A DNA stretch of 64,000 nt from Oegoconia quadripuncta (taxonomy: Eukaryota > Arthropoda > Insecta > Lepidoptera > Autostichidae), in the NCBI GenBank assembly GCA_949316235.1, contig OX438751.1, positions 6,038,413 through 6,102,412 of the forward strand, written 5' to 3'. The notes below the pieces were generated by a model. That model searched no databases and was not told the DNA's origin. It saw nothing but the letters and a program-made list of their open reading frames with translations. Below, one piece after another: positions 20,870-32,504 of this stretch; positions within the stretch are counted from its first letter, which is position 1, and each line of letters opens with the position of its first letter. The translations under genes and the position numbers were made by a program.

Positions 20870-23800
20870 TTTATAATAATCCTTTTAGACAGTAAAAATA
20901 TACAAGTTTTATTGTCGGACCAAATGACTGAATTCGCTATAGTATAGTGCGATATAAGTGCGTTGTGGTGCTTAACCAATGTATACGCATTAACATACTT
21001 GCGAGGAAACAGAATAAAAAAACCACGCGGCGCGCTGCCTACTTCGTTTACGTTCGAAATTTGAAAAAAAACAAAAAAATTATTGGAACCATATTTTACT
21101 ACTGATCTCCATAACATTATGGAGATCAGCGATATTTTAATCACCGGGCTGATGGTGTTATCACTTGGCTGTATGAGACTTATGTTCTTTGTGCGGTTAT
21201 AGAATATAACTTCACTATTTGCGTTTATAAAACACGTGTGTTTTATGAGCTGCTTAATATATCTAAAACCAGTGAAATGAAATCACTAGCAAGTATGTTG
21301 AAAAAAAAATTCGCTCTTCTCACCTGTCAATTAGCTGACGCACTTTCTTTAGGGAGATTAATGTTCATTGTGATTTCAAAATTGGCCTCATAAAAGTAAA
21401 ATAATTTTCAATGAAAAGTACATTTTATAAGTTTTTGGACTATTACTCATTAACTTGTGAAACCTACTTACCTGTAATAGGTATTTTTTTAACATCATTA
21501 TATGTACAGGTACTACAACCGTGTATTTTTTCACGTATGCTTTTACCGTAAACCAACCGTTTAGCTTTTAGGGGGAGGAGGACACTAGACTCTAAAAAAA
21601 ATTAGTACTTTAAAGCTTATTCCTTAAAGGAAAAAAGGTTTTAGATAACTTGTAATATTTTTGAATGACTTATCCAACGACACCCCACATTGGGCACAAA
21701 AATAAAAACATTTATTATTTTCAAAATTTTATTTTACCACTTTGTCGGCGTGATTAATATGTATACCCATTCCAAATTACAGCTTTTTAGAACTAACAGC
21801 CTCTGAGTTAAGCCTCGGACAGACAGACAGAAGGATATGGCGAAACTTGTTGACTACGAAACCCCAAAAAAGTAGAAAATGCTCGTATTTATACTGCTTA
21901 TAATCAAATCGAAAAGGATTCATGTATTTAGCAGTGGCCTTTGCCACTTCGATATTGTTCAACCCTTATTTTACCTCTTTGTTCATACTTAATTGTAAAA
22001 GTATTTCAAGAAATTTCTATCGGAATTCAGGCACATTTGACCCATATCTCTAATTCTGTGCCTTAGAGTAGTTGTTAGTTTCGTCATGCAGGAATGAGCC
22101 ATTATAAAAATCCTTTATGACGTAATATTTCTTTTACGGGCGGTTTATGTCGTTGTCGTCTCCCCTGGCACGCTTGTTCTGTCCCCTGGTCGTCCGAACT
22201 GCGCAGTTGTGCCACGTGGCTCCATTGATGGCTCGGAAGCCCCTGCCCTAGTTCTGTTCCCACAACGCTATGATCACGACTTATTTATTACACACAAAGC
22301 TCGTGATTTTAAATCTCTCGCTTAATCGGTTAGCTCTTTGTTTATCGAAAATTTTTATTTTCGGATTCGCGTCACTGACAGTTTGTTTACGAACATGCGC
22401 AGTATATCGTAGACACGTCACAAGTTTAAAGCGAATTTTAACCTCAACTGTTTTAAAACTTTTGAAGATCGGGTAAAATTAGATAATGAACCGTATAATA
22501 GGTTAATGGGGTCCTGGAAACGTTTCAATATGGCGGATAGCAGTTTAGCTGTCAAACAGCTGTCACATGACAGGGCGAGACTTCCCGTCGATGACAGATC
22601 GTCTATCACAAGTGCTCGACTCCGGCAGACACAACAGCGAGCGGTCTAACGGCCCTGACCGTTTTCTAGTAGTATGGTAATTTCAGTTAGAGTTTGAAAA
22701 TAGAACAGCTTGCAGATGATTAATGAAAGCTTGTCAAAAGATGGTGAACATACAGTATACTTATCTATTGTTATAGGTTAACAATCAAATACATGGAACT
22801 AGCGCTCCGCTTAAGGGTAATAAGATTTCGTATTTCTGTAAAAATTATATGCCGAAAATTGTATTACCAGATTATTCAAGACTTTTTTTCTAAATTAATA
22901 TTTAATAAGACAAAATAAATATTGAAGATATAACTATCAAATACCGCGAATACGTCAAGGTACTTGAAAATTTATATCAGACATACAATGAGAAATGAGA
23001 AAAAGCAAAAATTTTGTGATCGTTGCGTTAGCGATCGGATTTGCAAAACACACGTGGAAATAAGCTATTACACTGAAAAAATATTGAAAAAACTAACAAA
23101 AATTGCAACTCAGTTACATTAAATTTATTGTATGCAAATTTCCGATTTACTAATTGTCTAGAAAATTTTAAAATATATAAGTTCGGTTGAGTGTAAATTT
23201 CTTTAAAAAGCTAATTACCTTTGTCATGACTAACTCATTCACTCATTCACAGTAAGTGAACTATGATGAACTTATTGAATTGACACAAACGAAGGAATCA
23301 CAGCAGTTCTTATTACGTCATCATTCGCCTTAAAAACAAGGGTACAGCGTCCTCTCTCTCTCTAATTATTATCTACCTACTATTTATGCAAATGAAATGA
23401 AAATGATTTATTGTGTAACCATATATAGTTTACAATACAGTATTTGATTGCTGAGGACCCCTATTAAGTAAATAAATACTTGTACCAGGAGTCCTCGCTC
23501 TTCCATGATTACAGTTACAAATAGCTATTAACTACTATTATTTTTAAGAAACTGGATTTTCACTCCACAGTTTTATTATTGTATTTTTCTTATATCAAAC
23601 AGCAATAAAGATATGTATTATAGAAGGATAAATACACCTTCCACAACCCAACAATATGTGAACAATAACATCTCGAGCGGAATTCTAATAGCCTCGAGCT
23701 CAAGACAGTTTGCAAGTATTTCCTACAAAATGCATCCGATATTTTCCGTTCAGAGCGCGATGTTTGAACAGCTGCTGAAAGACAAAGTTAGGGGGTAGTT

Positions 23801-24053
23801 TGCTCGCATTAATAATGCACTGTTTACGAGAGTTGATCACGTTCGTGACCCAGTTGTTGCGATAGTTGCTCGAGGTACTTTCAATAACTCCGATTCAAGT
23901 GACGGAGTCATCGTCATATCTTTGCCCTAATAGCCACACTAAACAGGAGGGTTGATGATTACTGAATATTAGCAAATCGTGACAATTCTAACATAAGTTT
24001 GAGATATAAGAACCTCTATGATCTATGACTATGAACAAATGGGTTATTGTCTA
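20870..24053. other. long stretch without supported gene
   Basis: No coding region is convincing. 21540-21870 contains agcttttagggggagg and cagacagacagaagg..ggcgaaact, a minus-strand repeat M-like block. 22145-22260 and 22545-22650 are relatively GC-rich without an interpretable signal. The remainder is AT-rich. Confidence 0.4.
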
Positions 24054-24087
24054 TTAGGGTCTTTACCTATGAAATTGGAGTTTCTTT
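24054..24087 (+). repeat. isolated mariner-type terminal repeat
   Basis: ttagggtctttacctatgaa, preceded by TA, duplicates the left end of the element at 24213. The rest of that element is missing here. Confidence 0.6.
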
Positions 24088-24124
24088 TCTCTTCGGGTTT
24101 TTTTAATTGGTCTTTTAAATTTGA

Positions 24125-24212
24125 AATTGATAATGAAAACCGTATAAAATCCGTTGCGTAGTTTTTACAACAGCTTAGTGCATAAACAGACGCAGATAGC
24201 GACTTTGTTTTA
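24125..24212 (+). repeat. older repeat hosting the mariner MITE
   Basis: gataatgaaaaccgtat..aa..ccgttgcgtag and gatagcgactttgtt recur at 37118-37164. In both places a mariner-type end begins at the same host position. Confidence 0.6.
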
Positions 24213-24620
24213 TTGGGTCTTTACCTATGAAATTGGAGCTTTTTTCTTCGTTAACCATATGTACCAATTCCTGCGATTTTCAAAGCTATATCCAAATTTG
24301 TTTTTTATTTGGAAAGTGGAATATTATTTCAAGGTTTCACATGAAATATTTTTTAATTTCTGGGCTAAATCACATAATAAAAAAAAATTGAACACAGCTC
24401 TATGAATAGAGCTTCCCATAATCATTTCTTAGATTCACTGAAACTTTTATAAAGCGGTTACTTTTAAAAATTAACCCTGCCTATACTTAACTTAATACAC
24501 ACAAAGTTAAGCTAAGTTTGGATCTGCCGTTCCCAAAAAAAATCAAAAATGTTTGTATGGAGAAAACAGTCTTAATGAAATTCTTCATACAAAACGCGAA
24601 TTTCATAGGTAAGGACCTAA
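24213..24620. mobile_element. mariner-derived MITE (408 bp)
   Basis: Ends ttgggtctttacctatgaaa (left) and ttaggtccttacctatgaaa (right, reversed) are flanked by TA at 24211-24212 and 24621-24622. The sequence resembles the cecropia/mauritiana mariner terminus (ttaggtc.ttac.tatgaaatt). The interior holds no transposase motif. A near-identical frame in this and the 48.1 kb copy (HMYQFLRFSKLYPNLFFIW) reflects repeat identity, and a real protein is doubtful. Confidence 0.8.
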
Positions 24621-24669
24621 TATTTAAGGAGCACTTACATGCCTTTATAATCATAATATAAAACGAATA

Positions 24670-24855
24670 TGAATAAGGATGTCGATGGTTGGAAAGGAAG
24701 AGGAAGACCACGGAAAGATGGATGGATTGTGTGAAGGGTGATATGAACGAAAAGGGCGTGAAGGATGAGGTAACTGCTGATAGAGGACGTTGGAAAAAAA
24801 GACGTACCCTGCCGACGCCAAATAAATTGGGACTAAGGCAAAGATCTATGTATGT
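24670..24855 (+). pseudogene. RTE-type LINE ORF C-terminus relic
   Basis: One frame reads GRGRPRK and the next reads RWMDCVKGDMNEKGV, then DRGRWKKR. This is the conserved C-terminal pattern of RTE-clade polyproteins (GRP..RWMDCVK.DM....DR..W). A frameshift separates the two parts. It is far too short to be functional. Confidence 0.7.
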
Positions 24856-25214
24856 CTGTGTGTCTATCTGTGGCATTATAAAATCATAACGACTGAACAA
24901 ATGTGAAAACCTTTTTTATTTTCAAAAGCTTCTGTTTGCGAGATATTTGATACAATAACTCTCTTTAAAATCCCAATAGTCGAAACAGCAGGTACAAATA
25001 AATTACGATCCAAAGCAATGGAAATGCACAATATCTAACTCTACATACGTTTCAATATGTACGGTTCTACACGTAATTGGTCTATTACTGGATTAAGAAC
25101 TGCCCATTGGAGTAGCCAGATGCTCTGTGAGAGCTATTTAAAGTTGTTTTAATCCAAGATTAGCATGAGACCGGCAAAGCACAAAGCTGAACGTAATTAA
25201 GATAAGTGTAACTT

Positions 25215-25558
25215 ACTTGCAGACAATGTACTGGTGAGCCAGTCGCATTTGCTATTCGTTTTCGATTAGTGAATTTAAGCAACGTCTAACACGATCCTAG
25301 GATGGGTGACCACTAATAACATGTTCATACAAGTGTTCTCGTGCGTCTGAGAGCACGTTAAACAGTCGGTTCTAGTTGTTTCCAATGAAAGGCAGTGGTA
25401 AAGCCAAATCGGTGGCCTACAGGCGCGGCTTGAAAATAATGTCAGGTGGCGAATTAAAGAATTACAGAGAAGAAAGTACTGAACCTGTATGGTGGCCCAT
25501 ACCCTCGCCTAGTATTTGAGGCTATACCTCAGCTGTGCTGGGATAATATTAATGTGTG
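25215..25558 (+). mobile_element. 5S-SINE, 5S rRNA-derived SINE
   Basis: 25240-25310 contains ttaagcaacgtc and, 14 bases on, ggatgggtgacc, the hallmark box A and box C regions of the 5S rRNA internal promoter. The body carries ctacaggcgcggcttgaaaa and ggtggcccataccctcgcct. Copies with the same order lie at 32505-32790 (plus) and 63240-63512 (minus). 5S-headed SINEs are known as SINE3, but whether this family is described cannot be judged here. Confidence 0.75.
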
Positions 25559-25825
25559 ATGTGAACTTACTAATGAGAGTGAAAAATAATAAGAAAGTGA
25601 CTAATACTATTGACTGACAGATTAACTAGAACCATACCGTGTTGTCTACATAACTATAGCCGAAGACTTGGAAATAAAAGTTGGAATCAGCTCTCAAGAA
25701 AATTAATTTCAGTAAATTTTAAAATGAGTCATGTCTGTATAAACGAAAATATAACAATAATTGCCTAATTAACACCGTGTAGGTACGTGGAGGATCGTTA
25801 ATTTTTTCCAGCGACTTTATTTTTC

Positions 25826-25974
25826 TGGGGCTCTATTACATAATTTCATCGTTATCGTCATCGGTTGCGTTCTGACATGTGATTGGTTGATTCATCGCTC
25901 GGTCGGCAATTTGACGGCTTCTCATTGGTCAACGTAATCGATGACGATACCGATGAAGTTACATAACCCAAGGG
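25826..25974. mobile_element. palindromic MITE (about 149 bp)
   Basis: The left arm (attacataatttcatcgtta, tcgtcatcggttgcg) and the reversed right arm (ttatgtaacttcatcggtat, cgtcatcgattacg) pair over about 40 bp around a 60-bp core. No target duplication could be fixed. Confidence 0.65.
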
Positions 25975-26139
25975 CTGGTTCCAAGATTTATCCCTAAGGA
26001 ACTCGTTTCCCTGAATGAATGTAGTCTATCTATGCGTTATTTCAGAATAATAATCTATCTCCGTGCCGAATATCGTGCAATAAAAATCAAACTAAAACAA
26101 ACAAACAAATGTAAGAAATAGCATGTGAATATAATAAAT

Positions 26140-26385
26140 AATAATAATAAATTTCTTTGCACATACTTATAGCGCCATCTAATGCGACATAAAGCTACTA
26201 GGGTTGTATTAAGGATACCAGATAGTAGATATATGTATATAGGTTTATAAAGGAAAAACCTCCATAACTCGGGTACACATGTCCGTATAATAATCAGCAT
26301 ACAAACAAACCCCCTAGCGGGATTCGATCCCGCGACCTTTTGGTGCAGCAGTCAGGGGTCTAACCACTACACCAAACAGGTCGTC
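26140..26385 (-). mobile_element. SINE-B
   Basis: The minus strand has the head gacctgtttggtgtagtggt, B box ggatcgaatcc-like (cgggatcgaatcccgc), ggttatggatg-type body and the terminal tagatggcgctat..gtgcaaa. Both pol III boxes are recognisable. Confidence 0.8.
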
Positions 26386-26445
26386 ATCGTCATCATAAAC
26401 AAATGTAAAAGACAATTTACATTTATTCTATAAATGACATAAACA

Positions 26446-26505
26446 TCATCATCATATCAGCCGAAAGACGTCCACTGCTGGACAAAGGTCTCCCCCAAGG
26501 TACTC
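26446..26505 (-). repeat. lepidopteran tail motif fragment
   Basis: catcatcatatcagccgaaa, gacgtccactgctggacaaa and ggtctcccccaagg are the reverse of the common aggcctcccc..ccagcagtggacgtc tail. Confidence 0.6.
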
Positions 26506-27586
26506 CACAACATAAACATCATTTTCATCATTAAGATCAGAATTTCCACACGTGATAGTTCGAAATCCTATTAAAGCGATACCATAAACGTTTTATAATC
26601 TAGGTAACATTAGTTACAGTACAAAAAACAACGTGCCCAATTCAAAGAAGAAAGTCTCATAACATGGTACCAACGAGCTCAATTTCAAATTCACAAAAAG
26701 AAAGCCTAATTCTTTTCACACCTTCAAAAACCTCGCACATTTTTCTTGCTACAACATTAACCAACCATAAAATGTTTATGATAAACGATTCAATTTTTTC
26801 TGCAATAGATATCTATTAGAAAGCCCTTTCTAAGAATAAAAACCTTTGGGTTCGATAGACACTTTCTCACGACGCCGAGTCCGAAACCATTTGATTCAAT
26901 CACGTCACAATATGCGCAACTGAATAATAAGATAAAAAATTTCAAAGAATATATATTTTTACGATGTTGCAGAACAAGAAACATACTTTATTTATTAGAT
27001 TATAATACATAAGCATTAATCTAAGTGACTGATGACATAAAAGTAGGTTTTGTAAAAATTACAACTATGCATAACAAACGCGAAACCAGTTTTTAATTAA
27101 AAAAAAAACTAAGAATTCGGCGAAACTTGTTACGTTCGGCGCGGACAAGTGTATGATTACATTTAAAAGCTAAACAGTCGTGGTCAATCTATGCATCCAT
27201 AGATCAGCCTGCATTACTAAGCTGACAAACCCTCACAAAGTCCATTCAGCGGACCAAATTCACAAACACTTTTTGGCTACGGCTAGATACATATGTGGCT
27301 ACCAGCCTACTTAGTAGAGTTATAGCTCCATATTCTCTGCCATGCATAAAAGGATATTGATTTTCTTAAAGCTGCCACGTCTAGACATTTTAACTTTAGC
27401 TTATTTCAAATATTACTTTACCTAAGGTACTTTCTATTCTACTCTAAACCTTCGAGCTTTCTTCACCTAATCTGTCATTGAGACAGTTTTTCGCATAACT
27501 TTTTACCCGATTTCAGAGAAGGTTACGTTTCTCACGCGCACGTATAGGGATTGCTCATAGGATAGGGATCATATGGATTCTGAAAA
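26506..27586. other. no recognisable feature
   Basis: AT-rich sequence without terminal repeats, pol III boxes or a persuasive ORF. Confidence 0.35.
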
Positions 27587-27857
27587 TAAATAAATAAATA
27601 TTCTTAGACATACACACAGCGCCATCTAGTTCCACAGTAAGCAACTATAGGCTTGTGTTGTGGATACCAAATGGTTGATATACTACATAAATACATATTT
27701 TTTTTGTAAATAAATACTTATTATAAATGAAAAACATCCATAACTCAGGTACACATGTCCGTATTCATCACACAAACATATGCCCCTAGCGGGATTCGAA
27801 CCCGCAACCTTTTGGTATAGTGGTCAGAGTTGCTAACCACTACACCAAACAGGTTGT
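27587..27857 (-). mobile_element. SINE-B, well-preserved copy
   Basis: The minus strand reads gacctgtttggtgtagtggt, B box ggttcgaatcc, then gagttatggatgtttttcat and actagatggcgctgtgtgta. It is very close to the copies at 29881 and 41630. Confidence 0.85.
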
Positions 27858-27944
27858 CGAAAATGTATATTATGAGACACACTATGCAGCAGACGTGTGG
27901 AGAGTTATGTAGGTGTTTCCATCTTTTTAGTTGGTTTTTACACA

Positions 27945-28100
27945 GTCGGGTTTTAGCGTTCCGTATAAACCCTTATAATTTCGCCATGTCCGCCTGTCTG
28001 TCTGTCCGCCGCTTAGCTCAGAGACTCTCAGTACTACGAAGATAGGAATCGTGTGGGTTGCCGTTGGATAGGTCGATCAAAAATCTTAGGGATAATTTTG
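27945..28100 (+). repeat. repeat M
   Basis: ggttttagcgttccgtataa, gtctgtctgtccgccgctta and tactacgaagataggaat form a block seen in degraded form at 9975 and 21540-21870. No ORF. Confidence 0.45.
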
Positions 28101-28367
28101 AAAAAAAATTCGGCAAGTGTCGTCGTCGTCGTTGTTGCTAGCTAAACGGTTGTTTTGGATACGTGATAAATTTCATGGCGATAGCATTAGCAGTAATTCA
28201 TGGCAAATAATGTTTAGAAAATCTTAGAATGCAGTATTACTAACTTTTAAAAATAAAACTCCTTTCAGCAAAATATCCTATCTACAATATTTCAGATACT
28301 TTCCCTCCATGTCGCATAGTCATGGGGCGCCCTGTACAGCGTAAGTTAAGATGAAAACCGATTGGGC

Positions 28368-28510
28368 GCATTATGTCCAATTCGCAAAATGTCCAGTACG
28401 CTCAAAATGTCCATTGCTCACAATGTCAATCGTAAATTGTCCAACTCGCAATTTGTCCAATTCGGAAATTTTCCAATTAGCAAATGGTCCAGTTCACAAA
28501 TTGATCAATA
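28368..28510 (+). repeat. degenerate tandem of a 17-20 bp aattcgcaaatgtcc unit
   Basis: About seven imperfect units follow one another (atgtccaattcgcaaa, atgtccagtacgctcaaa, ttgtccaactcgcaa, ttgtccaattcggaa and so on). Each has a tgtcc core and a gcaaa core. Confidence 0.75.
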
Positions 28511-28680
28511 AAAATTACAACCGTTAATTAGGTATAGATCCTCGGATAGATGGATGGAGATAGATTTTCACATTTATTATTATGGTGGTCTTTCTTGTGA
28601 AAGAATTTTTAAAATCGGTTAAATAGTTTTTGAGTTTATCCATTACAAACTAATCTTTTCTCTTTATTTACTGCGCCAAT

Positions 28681-28835
28681 GGCGTCGATTCGGATGTACA
28701 CCAACTAAACTAAACTAAACTAAAACCAGTTTCAGAGCACTACTGTCTCTTTCTGCCTGGAACAGTACGATGCGACGGCACCACTCCAAAACTGGTTTTA
28801 GTTTAATTTAGTTGGTGTACATTCGAATCGACACC
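28681..28835. mobile_element. foldback MITE, copy 2 (155 bp)
   Basis: Arms and core match 17959-18103 in reverse orientation (core ctctttctgcctggaacagt, gatgcgacggcaccactcc). The left arm has one extra aacta unit. It is flanked by aat on both sides. Confidence 0.85.
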
Positions 28836-29880
28836 AATGTCTACAGTTTTAGATTTTTTATTATAAGTATTAATATGTGCACGCAACTTTTGGCAGTATG
28901 GAGTTATTTCCTTTGCCTGTATAAAAATGAAACTATACGTTTCTGTTAAAATACATAATTATTTCTAGATAGATACTAGGTACCTATAATTATGTTGATT
29001 CCATCACAGCTAAGCTTTACATGTTAATAAGTAATAGTCGAAAAACTTGTAAAACGTACTTTACCTATGTACGAGTATTTTCTATGTATCGTCTACGTAC
29101 CTGCTGATATTTAAAGTTATTCACCTTTTACTTTGCACTGACCAACTACTTATTAAAAAGCTTCTTTAAATGAGGTTGTCTATTGTAAAAGGCGTAAAAG
29201 GCGATCTTATCGCTGATACCTTTGTACACTTCATCATCGAAATATGTTAAATGTTCTTTGTACTTTATTTTTGAGTACAATAAAGAATTTAATAACAATA
29301 ATATTTTACGCTGAAAATTTTCATCAAACAAAAAGAAAAATGCTTTTATCAAGACAAATAGAACGTACCTACCTACTGATGTAATAGTATCCTTGAACGT
29401 AATAATTATATAAGTTTATGCTTTGAATATTATAAAATGGAGCTGAAATAAGTAACTTTTCTGTTACTACTGTCGTCTCTTTGTGGGTAATTTAACACAA
29501 GTGGCGACTTACCTACTTTGCATGGAAAAACAGCTTTGAATGACACCGGGTGTTAATAATTTTGAAATGAAAGGGGTAAAATTACTTAGTATTTTACTGG
29601 TGGAGCCAGATTGGTTGTAAAATAGCATGAAAATACAAACGAAAATATGCGTAGTTGAAATACAAGCCTTAACTTGATTTTTAGGTAACATCCGCAATTT
29701 GCTGAAATAATCGTTTAATCTAGATGGCCAAGCAAAGGGAGTTAATACTTTAGACGACTTTAGCCAGATAACCGTGCTATGTACGAGTATGAACATCGTA
29801 ATTTATGCCCCTGATAAGTGATCTTTTTGGGGTTAATATTACAATCCTATTCTTTGAAGTCATAACCGACCTGTTTTGAC
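28836..29880. other. no gene; possible LINE end
   Basis: 29246-29300 has tgtactttatttttgagtac and aataaagaat, resembling a truncated LINE 3' end. The 68- and 95-codon minus-strand frames lack family features. Confidence 0.35.
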
Positions 29881-30130
29881 GACCTGTTTGGTGTAGTGGT
29901 TAGAAACTCTGCTGCTATATCAAAAGGTCGCGGGTTCGAATCCCGCTAGGGGCATATACAGACATGTGTTCCCGGGTTATGGTTGTTTTTCATTTACGTA
30001 TGCATTTATTTACAAAAAAAAATATTTGTGTAGTTTATCAACCATCAGGTATCCATAATACATAAGCCTAGTTGCTTAGTGTGGAACTAGATGGCGCTGT
30101 GTGTATGTGCAAATATATTTATTTTTATTT
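29881..30130 (+). mobile_element. SINE-B
   Basis: The head starts gacctgtttggtgtagtggt, with A box tggtgtagtgg (29889-29899) and B box ggttcgaatcc (29933-29943). The body has gggttatggttgtttttcat and the end ctagatggcgctgtgtgtat. Confidence 0.85.
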
Positions 30131-30165
30131 ATTTATAAACACCTAACTCGAGATTTATTCAAATA

Positions 30166-30342
30166 GAGTAACCCTGCCTTCAAAAGCAGCGGTTGCGGGT
30201 TCATATCCGCGTTCGGATATTCGCTAAGAGTTTCCGAGTCATGGAAGCTCATAAATATTAATATTTATGTGTCTGTCCGTTTCATACTTTGCCTAGTTTG
30301 GGACTAGAAATTGGTGAAAGCGTCCGGAATAAAAAAAAAATC
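30166..30342 (+). mobile_element. tRNA-like SINE (variant) with A9 tail
   Basis: agcagcggttgcgggttcat gives a B box (ggttcatatcc, one mismatch). The body has gagtcatggaagctcataaa and tttatgtgtctgtccg, and the end is a run of A. The A box side is truncated, and its family relation to SINE-B is uncertain. Confidence 0.5.
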
Positions 30343-31071
30343 CATCAGCACTAAATCAATGAAGACATACTAATGCACTAAATTTGTGGACACATTTTGT
30401 TCGAAGAGCTGTAAGTGAAGATGACACTCAGCGTGGAAGTTCTTACGTTCCTTCAAATCCGATAACGGCACGCCTTAAACAATAAAGCAATCTATCACAC
30501 GAACATGCGGTAGGTAATTATGTATGTACATGAAACAACAAATTTATAAGACACAACTGAAAATACCTATATCTTATAGAAAAAAAACGCCGTCCAACTC
30601 GCTTCCGTGAGACATAGTACCTAGTACGCTAGCGCTATTGACCCGCTGAATACATAAGCTCAGCTGCTGAGCAAAGTATGTAGGCACCAGCTCTATTCTA
30701 TTTGTAATAAGAAAATATTTGAAATGATTATTACCATTGTAAAAGATATCACATATATTGTTTGTGTCCCGATATTCGACGTTACGTGATATTTAATATT
30801 GAGAGCAATCCACCCCCCAATATGGGAGAGATACGTTACCTATCTATAACAAACACTTCGACCTTATGAAAGGAAACGGGCGGCTCGTTCCATTGCACAC
30901 AACGTAGAGATCGGAAAATCGATAATGAAAGAAATGACGGCGAAGATATTGAAAAATATCTGATAACAATATCAAAGTGGAGCTCGGAAAACCTAATAGA
31001 AGGAAATAATTATACTGTTTTGTAAAAATTGCGCAATGACATATCAATTTCGATAAAGTAATCGAGCACAG
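30343..31071. other. no recognisable feature
   Basis: A 108-codon minus-strand frame at 30844-31170 runs into the RTE tail and has no domain signature. Nothing else is supported. Confidence 0.35.
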
Positions 31072-31175
31072 GAGGACCGCCGATAAAGGTCGCCAGACGT
31101 CGCTGTATGAAGGCTTCCAACTCGCTCTATGGGGAGCCCTATGTGCTGTAATGGACTTCATGTAGCTCATTTAAT
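31072..31175 (+). repeat. RTE-type LINE 3' tail, degraded
   Basis: gataaaggtcgccagacgtc, ggcttccaactcgctctatg and gtaatggacttcatgtagct align with 15970-16115. Confidence 0.5.
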
Positions 31176-31484
31176 GATAATAGTAATCAATCTGGCATAT
31201 ACGATTTGCATTCCAGATTATCTGTAGGAATCGAATATATGTTTAAGTATATGTCATATTTATTTATAGGTTCTGTATTTATTTTTATCATATTAGATTA
31301 TATATTTAATTATATTTATTATTTTATTATTATATTATATATATTATAACAATACCATAATTTAAGTATGTATGCCATCGACATGATTGTTATTTTCTCT
31401 ATATGTATAGTATGTTTGTTTATAACTACTGTTTTTGTAAGTGTACTCGCTGTCTACTTTTACGTTACCTCATCTATTTATCTC

Positions 31485-31612
31485 CTTACTGAGATTTGCT
31501 GGAAGAGATCTCTTATAGAGATAAGCTCGCCTTTTGTATATTTTAATATTCTCCTGTTTTTTTGTTTTGTTTGACGTGTATGCTTATATACAATAAAGTG
31601 TTAAATAAATAG
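31485..31612 (+). mobile_element. BMC1/jockey-like LINE 3' end
   Basis: tgctggaagagatctcttat, agagataagctcgcctttt and tatacaataaagtgttaaat are in the order expected for jockey-type lepidopteran LINE 3' ends. It is 5'-truncated. Confidence 0.65.
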
Positions 31613-31749
31613 TCACAAGTTTGCATATAGGGCGACTTATAATTATGTAGATCTTTTACATTACAACTTTCGTTAACTTTCGTAAAAAAACAAGTTTTTA
31701 TATATTCATATTATACATATTTTTTGTTGGATTGTATATAGCCTATATA

Positions 31750-31812
31750 ACATATGTTAGTACTTGACCCCCATCACACCTGATGTTAAATGAAGATAAG
31801 GTCCAAGATGCT
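31750..31812 (-). repeat. SINE-A tail fragment
   Basis: tgttagtacttgac and catcacacctgatgttaaat are the reverse of the SINE-A 3' end. Confidence 0.6.
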
Positions 31813-31914
31813 CAAATTTTGAATTTAAAAAATGTTGGTTTTTTGAGAAGTTTTTTGTAATCCTGAGTATATGCATATCTTTTAAAAATTCGCCACTTAT
31901 CGGCTTGAGCCGAT

Positions 31915-31974
31915 TAATTTTATCAACCGCTAACCTAAGCATTGATGCGCTTAGGTTAGCGGTTGATAAAATTA
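31915..31974. repeat. perfect 26-bp hairpin, 8-nt loop
   Basis: 31915-31940 (taattttatcaaccgctaac, then ctaagc) is the exact reverse complement of 31949-31974. The loop is attgatgc. There are no mismatches or bulges. It could be a recent palindrome, a foldback remnant or a small-RNA precursor. The arms are shorter and more perfect than a typical animal pre-miRNA. Confidence 0.9.
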
Positions 31975-32504
31975 CACTTAATACACTTTAATATCGATTT
32001 CCAAAAGGAAACCGGAGAAATATTACGTTTACAAGGTTAAAAGAATCTTTCTCGATTTGAGAAATGATAGTAACGGAAAAGCGATCGTAAATTCATCCAT
32101 CAAAGTGAAATCGTACTTAGTATATTCGACATCTGCAAATAACGGCTAGAGGCAATCACCAATCACGTTCGTCCGCTTTTATTCGATTTTAAAACTACTA
32201 AACGTGAACGTAGTTTTTCATTTGCTCTCTTTTATAGTTTTAGAAGATTCACCGCTCTTCTAAATGACTTTTGGTAGATATTATAGTACAAGAGTTAAAG
32301 CATAGAATCGACCAAATCATCAGTAATTTGTATCATCAATTTGTCTTTCAAATAAGGTTGATACAGGTTATGGTTTTGAGATTTTGTTGGTACCTACATT
32401 TGGAATAATCTGTTCAAGCATTTCGGCAGCAGCTGTCAAGAAGTATTTCAAACCCAGTTTAAAGTTTAAACTACATATTTCAAAAACTCATTCATGTTTA
32501 TCGC

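Noticed and set aside
24487..24900. 137-codon minus-strand ORF
   Set aside because: It runs antisense across the end of the mariner MITE and the RTE remnant, so it is a chance frame.
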